Of a DNA stretch of 64,000 nucleotides, positions 17,809 through 26,084 are shown piece after piece. Every line of letters begins with the position of its first letter. Within the stretch, counting starts at the first letter, position 1. This DNA comes from Paenibacillus glycanilyticus. GTDB taxonomy: Bacteria > Bacillota > Bacilli > Paenibacillales > Paenibacillaceae. Both the position numbers and the translations under genes were made by a program. The stretch covers positions 682,001 to 746,000 of the forward strand of contig NZ_JAMBNP010000002.1 in assembly GCF_023715145.1 (NCBI RefSeq). Direction: 5' to 3'. The notes under the pieces were generated by a model, which did not search any database, had not been told where the DNA came from, and saw only the letters and a list, made by a program, of their open reading frames with translations.

Positions 17809-18334
17809 TCTGTTTACCCGAATATCGGCTTGGCTTATTCCTGCCATTATCGTATTTATTCCTTTGTACGCAGCGTTTCGCAAGGTTCCCGTGTATGAGA
17901 CTTTTATCGAAGGCGCCAAAGACGGCTTTGGCACGGCGATTAACATCATTCCCGCTTTGGTTGGCATGATGGTGGCCATCAGCATGTTTCGGGCTTCCGG
18001 TGCCATGGATTTGATGCTTGGCGCGGTGCGGCCTATATTTGACTGGCTGAGCATACCGACCGAGGTATTGCCGCTTGGCATTCTCAGGCCTCTTACCGGT
18101 GCAGGGTCGCTTGCCTTTACCGCTGATCTTATCGCCACCCATGGACCGGATTCCATGATTGGCCGTATTGCTTCCACCATACAAGGCAGTACGGATACAA
18201 CCCTGTACGTGCTGACCGTTTATTTTGGAGCGATTGGCATCCGCAAAACCAAATATGCCCTGAAAGTAGGCTTATTCTCGGATATGGTCGGATTTTTGGC
18301 GGCAATTATCATCTGTATGTACATATTCAAGTAG
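17801..18334 (+). CDS. spmB: spore maturation protein B
   Basis: A 177-residue membrane protein of the same nucleoside-recognition family as SpmA; the two act together in spore dehydration. The TTG at 17801 is 6 bases after GGAGGTG and gives MFDLFTRISAW, the usual start; a GTG at 17786 lies before the ribosome site. The motif GSTDTTLYVLTVYFG near the C-terminus is well conserved. Confidence 0.92.
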   Translation: MFDLFTRISAWLIPAIIVFIPLYAAFRKVPVYETFIEGAKDGFGTAINIIPALVGMMVAISMFRASGAMDLMLGAVRPIFDWLSIPTEVLPLGILRPLTGAGSLAFTADLIATHGPDSMIGRIASTIQGSTDTTLYVLTVYFGAIGIRKTKYALKVGLFSDMVGFLAAIIICMYIFK

Positions 18335-18389
18335 CCGGTGCTTGTGCTTTGCCTTCCATATCGTTATGATGGAGTTTGAGGTGAAAGCA

Positions 18390-19133
18390 TTGGAACGTTT
18401 ACAGAAAATATTAGCGCAAGCGGGCATCGCATCCCGTCGAAAATGCGAGGAGCTTATTCTGGCCGGTGCCGTTGAGGTGAACGGCGAGAAAGTAACAACG
18501 CTTGGAGTGAAGGCGGATCCGGCTGCAGACGAGATTACGGTGAATGGAAGGCCGATCCGCAGCGAGAAAAAGATCTACTTGATGCTGAATAAACCAAGGG
18601 GTGTCATCACAAGTGCCAAGGATCCGCAAGGGCGCAAAGTGGTGGCTGATTTTTTGCCTGGAATTAGAGAGCGCGTCTATCCGGTCGGACGTTTGGATTA
18701 CGATACGGAAGGGCTGCTGATTCTCACGAATGACGGGGAATTTGCCAACCTGCTGACTCATCCGAGTCATCACGTACCTAAGACCTATTATGCAACCGTG
18801 AAGGGTGTTCCGCATGGTTCTTTGCTGGATCAGCTGAAGAAAGGCGTTATGCTTGAGGATGGAATGACAGCCCCGGCCGAGGTTGAATACCAGGATATCG
18901 ACGAAGAGAACAATACGTCGACGATTCGCATCACGATCTATGAAGGCCGTAACCGCCAGGTACGCCGCATGTTCGATGCCATCAAGCATCCGGTGATCAA
19001 ATTAAGACGTGTCAAATTCGGCGAGCTGGGCTTGCGGACACTGGCGAGAGGGCAGTTCAGACACCTCACTCCGGTTGAAGTGAAAGAGCTTAGAGACCAG
19101 GCCCGCAAGACACATAAAGTTCATAAAAAGTAA
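18390..19133 (+). CDS. rluB: 23S rRNA pseudouridine synthase RluB
   Basis: The 247-residue protein has an N-terminal S4 RNA-binding domain (MERLQKILAQAG...) and the RsuA/RluB catalytic domain with the active-site aspartate in GRLDYDTEGLL. In Bacillus RluB modifies U2633 of 23S rRNA (E. coli U2605). GAGGTG lies 6 bases before the TTG start at 18390, which gives the usual family N-terminus. It sits between spmB and resA as in B. subtilis. Confidence 0.93.
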   Translation: MERLQKILAQAGIASRRKCEELILAGAVEVNGEKVTTLGVKADPAADEITVNGRPIRSEKKIYLMLNKPRGVITSAKDPQGRKVVADFLPGIRERVYPVGRLDYDTEGLLILTNDGEFANLLTHPSHHVPKTYYATVKGVPHGSLLDQLKKGVMLEDGMTAPAEVEYQDIDEENNTSTIRITIYEGRNRQVRRMFDAIKHPVIKLRRVKFGELGLRTLARGQFRHLTPVEVKELRDQARKTHKVHKK

Positions 19134-19135
19134 AC

Positions 19136-19164
19136 GGCGGCAGCGGTTATTGCCGCCCATTTTT
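19136..19164 (+). terminator. terminator after rluB
   Basis: GGCGGCA pairs with TGCCGCC around an 8-base loop, with a T-run after CA. Confidence 0.85.
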
Positions 19165-19224
19165 CGTTATAATGAATGTATTCTAAGCTGACATCAATGG
19201 TGAAATGTAGGTGATGGGACGGGA

Positions 19225-19752
19225 ATGGGCAAGTATCGAAAAACGGTGCAAATTGTCATTCTGCTTGCCGTGCTTGTTGTAGGCGGATATGCCATTGGCA
19301 ATACCCTATTCGCCGCTAAGGACGGGGGAATCCCGAAGATCGGGGAAGAGCCGCCCGATTTTGCACTAAGCGATTTGCAGGGCAATACGCACAATCTTTC
19401 CGATTATAAAGGCAAGGCCGTTGTCATTAACTTCTGGGGGAGCTTTTGCCCGCCGTGCGTGAAGGAAATGCCGGAGTTTGAGCGTCAGTTCGAGAAGTGG
19501 AAGGGTTCAGGTCTTGAGGTGTTGGCGATAAATCTAAGCGAAGACACGTTGACGGTGAACAATTTCGTGCACCGGTTCGATCTGAGCTATCCGATTTTGC
19601 GCGATGTGAACCGGAAGACGGAACGCAAATACGGGCTGGAATCCTATCCAACAACCTTTTTCGTTAAGCCGGACGGGACCATTCTTGACGTATTTGTAGG
19701 CGGAATGAGCGAGAAGGACATTGATTCTCGCGTTGATCAACTGCTTCAGTAA
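19225..19752 (+). CDS. resA: thiol-disulfide oxidoreductase ResA
   Basis: ResA is a membrane-anchored thioredoxin-like protein that reduces the haem-binding cysteines of apocytochrome c outside the cell membrane. The 175-residue protein has one N-terminal helix (about residues 8-27) and the redox motif CPPC at 75-78, where B. subtilis ResA has CEPC. It is the first gene of resABCDE. Upstream bases AGGTGATGGGACGGGA are a weak, spread-out ribosome site. Confidence 0.92.
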   Translation: MGKYRKTVQIVILLAVLVVGGYAIGNTLFAAKDGGIPKIGEEPPDFALSDLQGNTHNLSDYKGKAVVINFWGSFCPPCVKEMPEFERQFEKWKGSGLEVLAINLSEDTLTVNNFVHRFDLSYPILRDVNRKTERKYGLESYPTTFFVKPDGTILDVFVGGMSEKDIDSRVDQLLQ

Positions 19753-19782
19753 GAAGGACTTGCTATACTAGGGGGTTTCACG

Positions 19783-21450
19783 GTGTTATCGCTACATAAC
19801 ACGAAATGCGAATGCGGGCATCAGAATGCGGTAGGCACGGTGCTGTGCGAAAGCTGCGGCAAGCCGTTGATCGAAGACGCCGAGAGCGATGCCCCTCTTG
19901 AGATGCGCTACGACGGCGTAGCGCGCCGGTCGCAGAAGAGTAATCCGAATCCGATTGATAAGATTTGGAACTTCTTCTCTTCCGTCAAAATCGCCGTATA
20001 CCTGATTGTGATTACGCTGGTCACGGCAATGCTGGGTACGATATACCCGCAGGAAGGCTCCTTCCTGAACAATTTCAAGCCTTCTGTGTACTACGAGGAA
20101 ACCTACGGGCTGCCCGGCAAGATTTATTATAAGCTAGGCTTGTCTCATACATACGATTCATGGTGGTTCATTACGCTGCTCGTGATGATAGGCACTTCGC
20201 TCGTCATCTGCAGTCTCGACCGCGTGCTGCCCTTGTACAGAGCGCTCAGCAAGCAGCAGATCCGCAAGCACATGCGTTTTATCACAAGGCAAAAGACCGT
20301 TTACAACGGTCAGCTTGACGGTGATGCGGAAAAGTGGGTCAAAGAGTTCTCCTCGCATCTGAAGAAAAAGCATTACAAGATACATACAGACGGTACGGCG
20401 ATGCTTGCCGAGAAGAATCGGTTCAGCCGCTGGGGACCTTATATTAATCATATCGGTCTGATTCTATTCCTGCTGGCCATATTGGGCCGAAGCCTTCCGG
20501 GCTGGCAAATGGACAGCTACGTGACCATTCCCGATGGGGACACGGTACAGATTGAAGGAACGAACTACTACGTGAAGAACGAGAAGTTCACCGTCGAATA
20601 TTACGCGGATGAGGAGCTCCCGCCCGAGCTTCAGGGAACCGTTCGCGCGAAACGTTACGAAACCGCTGCCGTGCTGTACAAATGCACAAGCAACTGCGGA
20701 GACAATGCAACCGGGGAACCCGTGCTGGAGGAAGTGAAGAAGCAGGATATTCGGGTGAATCACCCTCTTAAGTACGACGGTCTCAAGCTGTATCAATTCG
20801 ACTACGATGTTACGCCTAAGCTGAAGAGTGTAAATCCTATGTTGATCAACAAAGAGACCGGCGAATCGTACGGACCGTTTGAGCTGCCGATGAAGGATGC
20901 GCCGCTTGATTATACGCTTGGACCTTACAAAATGAAGCTGGCGGCCAATTACATGGAGTTTGGGATTGGCGAGGACGGAGAGCCGGTTACGCTCAGCCGC
21001 GATCCGAATGCTCCGGCCTTTATTTTCCTGATTACGGGTCCCGGTTTGCCGGAGAGCGGTCAGCCTTATATCTATTTCCCGATGCAAAAGGATAAAGAAA
21101 AGTTTGATCAGGACAAGCTTAATGCTTCTATCGCGGGCAAGCTGGAGATTAAAGTAGACGGCATGGAAAATGTGCATTTCGCTGAAGCCTCCACTTATCT
21201 AAACGTCCGCAAGGACAAAGCTCTGACTTACGTCTGGTATGGAGCTGCGATCTCGATGCTGGGCCTGCTGCTTGGCTCTTACTGGCAGCACCGGCGGATC
21301 TGGCTGCGAATCGACGACGGGAAGCTGTCGCTTGGCGCCCATACAAACAAAAACTGGTATGGCATGAGAGCGGATGTGGCCTACGCACTCCGGAAATCCG
21401 GAATAACGGTAGAACCCAAGTCGCTTGATAACGGAGGGAATAACGCGTGA
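19783..21450 (+). CDS. resB: cytochrome c biogenesis protein ResB
   Basis: ResB with ResC forms the system II machine that exports haem and joins it to cytochrome c. The 555-residue protein has membrane helices near residues 67-87, 126-145, 220-240 and 480-500 with a large extracellular loop between the last two. Unusually, it begins with a cysteine motif (CECGH...LCESCG, residues 9-28) that looks like a cytoplasmic zinc ribbon ahead of the first helix. The GTG start follows GGGGG. It overlaps resC by 4 bases. Confidence 0.93.
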   Translation: MLSLHNTKCECGHQNAVGTVLCESCGKPLIEDAESDAPLEMRYDGVARRSQKSNPNPIDKIWNFFSSVKIAVYLIVITLVTAMLGTIYPQEGSFLNNFKPSVYYEETYGLPGKIYYKLGLSHTYDSWWFITLLVMIGTSLVICSLDRVLPLYRALSKQQIRKHMRFITRQKTVYNGQLDGDAEKWVKEFSSHLKKKHYKIHTDGTAMLAEKNRFSRWGPYINHIGLILFLLAILGRSLPGWQMDSYVTIPDGDTVQIEGTNYYVKNEKFTVEYYADEELPPELQGTVRAKRYETAAVLYKCTSNCGDNATGEPVLEEVKKQDIRVNHPLKYDGLKLYQFDYDVTPKLKSVNPMLINKETGESYGPFELPMKDAPLDYTLGPYKMKLAANYMEFGIGEDGEPVTLSRDPNAPAFIFLITGPGLPESGQPYIYFPMQKDKEKFDQDKLNASIAGKLEIKVDGMENVHFAEASTYLNVRKDKALTYVWYGAAISMLGLLLGSYWQHRRIWLRIDDGKLSLGAHTNKNWYGMRADVAYALRKSGITVEPKSLDNGGNNA

Positions 21451-22706
21451 GTTATGTCGATTTCAGCAGCGATGCCTTCATCGCCGCCTTTTTCTTATAT
21501 TCCTTTGCATTCCTGTTCTATGTGGTCACGATTGCAGGGAAGAATTGGAGCAACCGCGACCCAGAAAAGCATGAGCAACGCTGGTCGCGGATCTCGTTTG
21601 TCACTTCGACGCTTGGACTTATTGCTCATCTGACCTTTTTCTTCACCCGCTGGTTTGGAAGCGGTCAAATTCCGACCAGTAACATGTACGAATTTATTAC
21701 CTTCCTTGGCATGGCCATTATGATCGCGTTTACAATCGTATACGCGATTTACCGCAAGCCGCTGCTTGGAATGTTCGCGCTGCCGCTAGTGGTATTGGTT
21801 GTTGCTTATGCGTCGGTATTTCCGCAGGAAGTTCAACCGCTTATTCCGGCACTCAGCTCGATTTGGCTGAAAGTGCATGTAACTACCGCCGCGCTTGGCG
21901 AAGCGTTCTTCGCGGTAGGCTTTGCAGCGGGTCTGATGTACCTGCTTCGCGTGGTGGACTTCAAGCAAACCTCGAAGGAAGCTAGAAGAGATCAATTTTG
22001 GGTAGAATTCTCTTTATATACGATCGTGCTCGTTATTGGCTTCATTGCAGTCGTATTTATCTTCCGAGGAGCAGGCTATGAGGCTTCCTTCACCCAAGAG
22101 AATGTTACGATTGACAGCAAGGGCGTGGATCATTCCTCGACCGATACGGCGGAATATACGCTGCCGCCAATTGTCAAGCCGTATAACAGCACGGCTGATC
22201 ATATGGATTCTTTCCTTGGCATGGATAAACCGCTGCTTGAGGCACCAAGCTGGTTGAACGGCGTGAATGCGGGACGTAAGTTAAATACGGTCATTTGGTC
22301 GATTATTGCCGGCTCGATTCTGTATGGGCTTATCCGTCTCTTGTTCCGCAAACGGATCGGTGCGGTTATTCATCCGCTTATGGGGGACATTGACCCTGAG
22401 GATTTGGACGAGATCAGCTACCGTGCCATTGCGATAGGCTTCCCGGTCTTTACGCTGGGTGCGCTTATCTTCGCCATGATTTGGGCCAATATAGCCTGGG
22501 GAAGGTTCTGGGGATGGGATCCGAAGGAAGTATGGGCGCTTATCTCCTGGCTTTACTACAGTGCTTATCTGCATTTCCGTTTATCCCGCGGCTGGCAGGG
22601 CAAACGTTCTTCGTGGCTTGCCGTAATCGGGTTTGTCGTTATCCTGTTCACGCTGGTTGGGGTTAACCTGGTCATCGCTGGTTTACACTCCTACGCAGGC
22701 GTATAA
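21447..22706 (+). CDS. resC: cytochrome c biogenesis protein ResC (CcsA family)
   Basis: A 419-residue polytopic haem-handling protein. The tryptophan-rich haem motif FWGWDPKEVWAL lies near the C-terminus, between hydrophobic helices, as in CcsA/ResC. It couples with ResB to deliver haem to apocytochrome c. The gene overlaps resB by ATGA-type contact (GTGA). Confidence 0.94.
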   Translation: MSYVDFSSDAFIAAFFLYSFAFLFYVVTIAGKNWSNRDPEKHEQRWSRISFVTSTLGLIAHLTFFFTRWFGSGQIPTSNMYEFITFLGMAIMIAFTIVYAIYRKPLLGMFALPLVVLVVAYASVFPQEVQPLIPALSSIWLKVHVTTAALGEAFFAVGFAAGLMYLLRVVDFKQTSKEARRDQFWVEFSLYTIVLVIGFIAVVFIFRGAGYEASFTQENVTIDSKGVDHSSTDTAEYTLPPIVKPYNSTADHMDSFLGMDKPLLEAPSWLNGVNAGRKLNTVIWSIIAGSILYGLIRLLFRKRIGAVIHPLMGDIDPEDLDEISYRAIAIGFPVFTLGALIFAMIWANIAWGRFWGWDPKEVWALISWLYYSAYLHFRLSRGWQGKRSSWLAVIGFVVILFTLVGVNLVIAGLHSYAGV

Positions 22707-22744
22707 TAATTCCTATGAAAATGATTTGAAAGGAGCAACACCGC

Positions 22745-23461
22745 ATGTCCGACTATGCAAGCCGTATTCTGGTAGTAGATGACGAGGAACGGATTCGTCG
22801 TTTGCTGAAAATGTATTTGGAGAAGGAAGGCTATTTGATCGATGAAGCGGAAGACGGCGAGACGGCGCTTCGGCTGGCAACCGTAACCGACTATGCGCTC
22901 ATTCTGCTCGACGTGATGCTTCCGGGCATTGACGGCGTGGAGGTGTGCTCCCGTTTACGGCAAGTGAAGGCAACGCCGGTCATTATGCTGACAGCCAAAG
23001 GCGAAGAGATGAACCGCGTGCAAGGATTTGAAGTTGGCGCTGACGATTATGTCGTGAAGCCGTTTAGTCCGCGCGAGGTGATCTACCGGGTGAAGGCGAT
23101 TTTGCGCCGCTCGTCCGCTACGGCCTTTCTGACCAAAGAAGTGAATTCGAGCAACAACATTGTATTCCCTCATCTGGTCATTGAGCATGATGCGCACCGC
23201 GTATCGGCAGGAGGTCAGGAGGTGAGCCTCACACCGAAGGAATACGAGCTGCTGCATTATTTGGCGGTATCGCCGGATAAAGTTTTCTCGCGCGAGGAGC
23301 TGCTGAAGGATGTCTGGAATTATGAGTTCTTTGGCGATCTTCGTACCGTGGATACTCATGTGAAACGTCTTCGCGAGAAGTTGAATAAAGTATCGCCAGA
23401 TGCGGCTTCGATGATTACGACGGTATGGGGCGTCGGCTACAAGCTTGAGGTGCCGAAGTAA
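22745..23461 (+). CDS. resD: response regulator ResD
   Basis: A 238-residue OmpR/PhoB-type regulator: a receiver domain with the phospho-acceptor Asp in LLDVMLPG, and a winged-helix DNA-binding domain. ResD of Bacillus controls aerobic and anaerobic respiration genes, including resA. AAAGGAG precedes the ATG. The stop overlaps the ATG of resE by one base. Confidence 0.94.
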   Translation: MSDYASRILVVDDEERIRRLLKMYLEKEGYLIDEAEDGETALRLATVTDYALILLDVMLPGIDGVEVCSRLRQVKATPVIMLTAKGEEMNRVQGFEVGADDYVVKPFSPREVIYRVKAILRRSSATAFLTKEVNSSNNIVFPHLVIEHDAHRVSAGGQEVSLTPKEYELLHYLAVSPDKVFSREELLKDVWNYEFFGDLRTVDTHVKRLREKLNKVSPDAASMITTVWGVGYKLEVPK

Positions 23462-24921
23462 TGCGGCTGATCAAACGCTGGGGGCATTTTGCCCTGCATA
23501 CGGTGGTCGGGAAGCTATGGTGGACGATTATGTTTCTCGTCGCCCTTGTCCTTGTTATTCTCGGGACGTTCCTGCTCCAGTATATTGATATTGCCTTTAA
23601 AGATTCTCAGCATCAGATTAAAGTATTGTTTATTGTGGTTGCGATACTAGGCTTTTTGCTTTCTACTTTCTTTGCCTTCTTCCTGTCATCAAGGATTCAA
23701 CAGCCCTTGCTTCAGTTAAAGAGGGCAGCGGATTCCATTGCTGGCGGTAACTATAAGACGCGGGTGCAAATCCGGTCCTCGGATGAGATCGGGGATCTGG
23801 CCAAAACGTTTAACCATATGACCGAGCAGTTAGGTACGCTGATTGATGACTTGAATCATGAGAAAGAGCATCTGTCCAGCATTCTGAGGAGCATGGGGGA
23901 CGCGGTTATTACGTTTGACGCGGATGGGGAAGTCATTCTGACGAATCCTCCCGGGCATATGCTGGTAAGCCGCTGGTCCGATCTGGAGATGGACATCGAT
24001 TGGGAAGAGGAAGAAGCTCCTCCGTTCCATGGCGTGCCGGGTCCTCTGCGAGACACGTTCCAGCGCGTCATGCAGTCCGGCCGAGACTGCACCAATAAGG
24101 TGCAGGTCATTAACAATGCATGGTCGGTTGTCATGGCTCCGCTCCAGAACGATGGCATTGTCCGCGGCGCGGTAGCCGTTATCCGGAACGTTACGGAAGA
24201 GCATAAGCTCGAGAAGCTGCGCCGGGACTTTGTAGCTAACGTCTCCCATGAAATCAGAACACCGCTCTCCATGCTGCAAGGCTATAGCGAAGCGCTTCTG
24301 GACGATATCGTGGCTTCGCCGGAGGAGAGGAAGGAGCTCGTTCAGGTTATCTATGATGAGTCCCTTCGGATGGGCAGGCTGGTCAACGACTTCCTTGATA
24401 TGGCACGGATGGAAGCCGGTCATGTTGAGCTTAGCTTGCAGGAATTCGATCTGAGGAATGTCATTCGCCGGGTTCACCGGAAGTTCCAGGTGTACGCGAA
24501 GGAACGTGATGTGAGCCTTATCGCTGATCTGCCTAACGAACCGCTTGCTGTTCGCGAGGCGGATGAAGACAGAATTGAGCAGGTGCTTACGAATCTGATG
24601 GATAACGCGCTTCGCCATACGCCGGCAGGCAAATCGATCAAGATTGCCGGTCAGCTGGCCACGATTACCAATCAGCATTATGTGAAGCTGATCGTGGCGG
24701 ACGAAGGACAAGGTATTCCCAGCGAGGATGTTCCTTATATCTTCGAACGGTTCTATAAGGCGGACAAAGCACGCAAACGCGGAGCTTCAGGCGGTACCGG
24801 TCTTGGCCTTGCAATCGTTAAAAACATTATCACGCAGCATAACGGCCGGATCGAGGTCGACAGCGTCCTTGGCAAAGGCACAACATTTACGCTGCTGCTG
24901 CCTGTCGAATCGAATCAATAG
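23461..24921 (+). CDS. resE: sensor histidine kinase ResE
   Basis: The 486-residue kinase has two N-terminal helices (about residues 20-40 and 54-75), a HAMP domain, a PAS-like segment, the phospho-acceptor histidine in VSHEIRTP and a C-terminal ATPase domain (N-box NLMDNALRHT; GTGLGLAIVK). It phosphorylates ResD. The extracytoplasmic loop between the two helices is very short, much shorter than in B. subtilis ResE, so sensing probably depends on the membrane or PAS region. Confidence 0.92.
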   Translation: MRLIKRWGHFALHTVVGKLWWTIMFLVALVLVILGTFLLQYIDIAFKDSQHQIKVLFIVVAILGFLLSTFFAFFLSSRIQQPLLQLKRAADSIAGGNYKTRVQIRSSDEIGDLAKTFNHMTEQLGTLIDDLNHEKEHLSSILRSMGDAVITFDADGEVILTNPPGHMLVSRWSDLEMDIDWEEEEAPPFHGVPGPLRDTFQRVMQSGRDCTNKVQVINNAWSVVMAPLQNDGIVRGAVAVIRNVTEEHKLEKLRRDFVANVSHEIRTPLSMLQGYSEALLDDIVASPEERKELVQVIYDESLRMGRLVNDFLDMARMEAGHVELSLQEFDLRNVIRRVHRKFQVYAKERDVSLIADLPNEPLAVREADEDRIEQVLTNLMDNALRHTPAGKSIKIAGQLATITNQHYVKLIVADEGQGIPSEDVPYIFERFYKADKARKRGASGGTGLGLAIVKNIITQHNGRIEVDSVLGKGTTFTLLLPVESNQ

Positions 24922-24929
24922 TTGTCAGT

Positions 24930-24955
24930 ACGCTCCCTTCGGGGAGCGTTTTTTT
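24930..24955 (+). terminator. terminator after resE
   Basis: ACGCTCCC-TTCG-GGGAGCGT followed by TTTTTT. Confidence 0.93.
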
Positions 24956-25061
24956 GTTGAATCGGGAGGATTAATCTTGTTGTTCGTGGAACATGGGGTG
25001 GTTTTTGTTGTTTTCGCTCGGAAGTGGGAGGGAGGGGCGGCGGTTTGTTTCGCTTCGCTTT

Positions 25062-25220
25062 GGTGGCTTGATGGCTCGAGGGACGGGGTAATGCTCTTTC
25101 GGCCGCTGTTGTCTGCCCATTGCCTTGGATTGGAATTGGTCTTGGGCAGGCAATGGACAGACAAAGGCGGACGCTCCGCTCCTCAAGAACATTACCCCCC
25201 TTACCCTCTCGCGAGCCACC
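25062..25220. repeat. long imperfect inverted repeat in a 547-base non-coding gap
   Basis: The gap 24922-25468 has no credible gene. Its centre holds an imperfect inverted repeat of about 159 bases. The arms match at GGTGGCT/AGCCACC (outer ends), GGGGTAATG/CATTACCCC, and a 17-base inner block with one mismatch (25109-25125 against 25148-25164). Similarity may extend outward to about 25040-25240. A separate hairpin GGGCTC-TCGC-GAGCCC lies near 25290-25305, and AACCCC..ACCT/AGGTGGGGTT near 25346-25375. It could be a degenerate mobile-element remnant or a structured RNA. Confidence 0.6.
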
Positions 25221-25468
25221 CAGCTCAAAAGACAAATGCCTCACCATGTTGGCGTAAGGCGTGAAGGGCAGCCGTTCCATTACCCCTTCGGGCTCTCGCG
25301 AGCCCAAAGGAACATAATTCGGATCGGTATAATGACCGGAATTACAAACCCCTACCTACACCGTGAGGTGGGGTTATGTAAAAAATAGGAAGGGAAATTG
25401 TCCTCCAAGCTAGAATATATCTCTGTAGGTGTTTTATGATCTAGAAGAGACATGGGAGCGAATGAACA

Positions 25469-25990
25469 ATGAGCGAATTTAGTCAAAGCTACCATCTCCG
25501 TACGGAGAAAAAAGAAGAAGTTATTACCTTACTCAAAGCCGCTGACCGGCATGGGTATGTTTTTGAACCAGTTAACGGATGGGTTGCTTTTACGATCAAA
25601 GATGCTAATTTTAATTTGGATGAAGAGGTAATGAAGCAGAACATGGGTCTTTTGGTTCATTATGTTTATTGTGAGGACCATGAATGGAGCCTTTCAGTCG
25701 TTGATAAACAAGAAATAGTCTTTGAATACAATTGTGACTGGAATGAGGATATTCTCATTCAACCGGAGCAGTTCGATTCAACTATTCTGCATCGATTGCC
25801 TACACAACCAAAACCGGAAATTGACCTCGATTCTCTTCTGTTCATTACAGATTTGGATCAAATATTTGATGCCGAAGCAAGTCCTGCTCATCAAATCGCG
25901 GATTACATCGGACTAACGCATTATGATTGGTTATCGGCTGATTATATCAGCAATGATCCTTCCTTTTATGAGGGAGTAATTGAAGTCTGA
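25469..25990 (+). CDS. hypothetical protein, acidic, unknown family
   Basis: A 173-residue soluble, acidic protein with no signal, no membrane segment and no motif I can name. It is rich in Asp/Glu and aromatic residues, and its codons are more AT-rich than those of its neighbours, which may indicate recent arrival. The start ATG at 25469 follows GGGAGCGAATGAACA. It lies alone between resE and the convergent serA. Small acidic proteins of this kind can be immunity proteins, but nothing here shows that. Confidence 0.7.
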   Translation: MSEFSQSYHLRTEKKEEVITLLKAADRHGYVFEPVNGWVAFTIKDANFNLDEEVMKQNMGLLVHYVYCEDHEWSLSVVDKQEIVFEYNCDWNEDILIQPEQFDSTILHRLPTQPKPEIDLDSLLFITDLDQIFDAEASPAHQIADYIGLTHYDWLSADYISNDPSFYEGVIEV

Positions 25991-26046
25991 TTTGGGAAAT
26001 CATCCATTGATATTCTCAAAAGTTCTACTTCAAGTCTTACTACACA

Positions 26047-26080
26047 AAAACGCCGGACATCGAGGATGTCCGGCGTTTTA
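26047..26080. terminator. bidirectional terminator between the 25469 gene and serA
   Basis: AAAACGCCGGACATC-GAG-GATGTCCGGCGTTTT is a perfect 15-bp stem with A/T runs at both ends, so it can stop transcription from both sides. Confidence 0.93.
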
Positions 26081-26084
26081 TCTA

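Noticed and set aside
24728..25264. 178-residue plus-strand frame across the resE end and the inverted repeat
   Set aside because: It runs out of frame through resE and a terminator and has no ribosome site.
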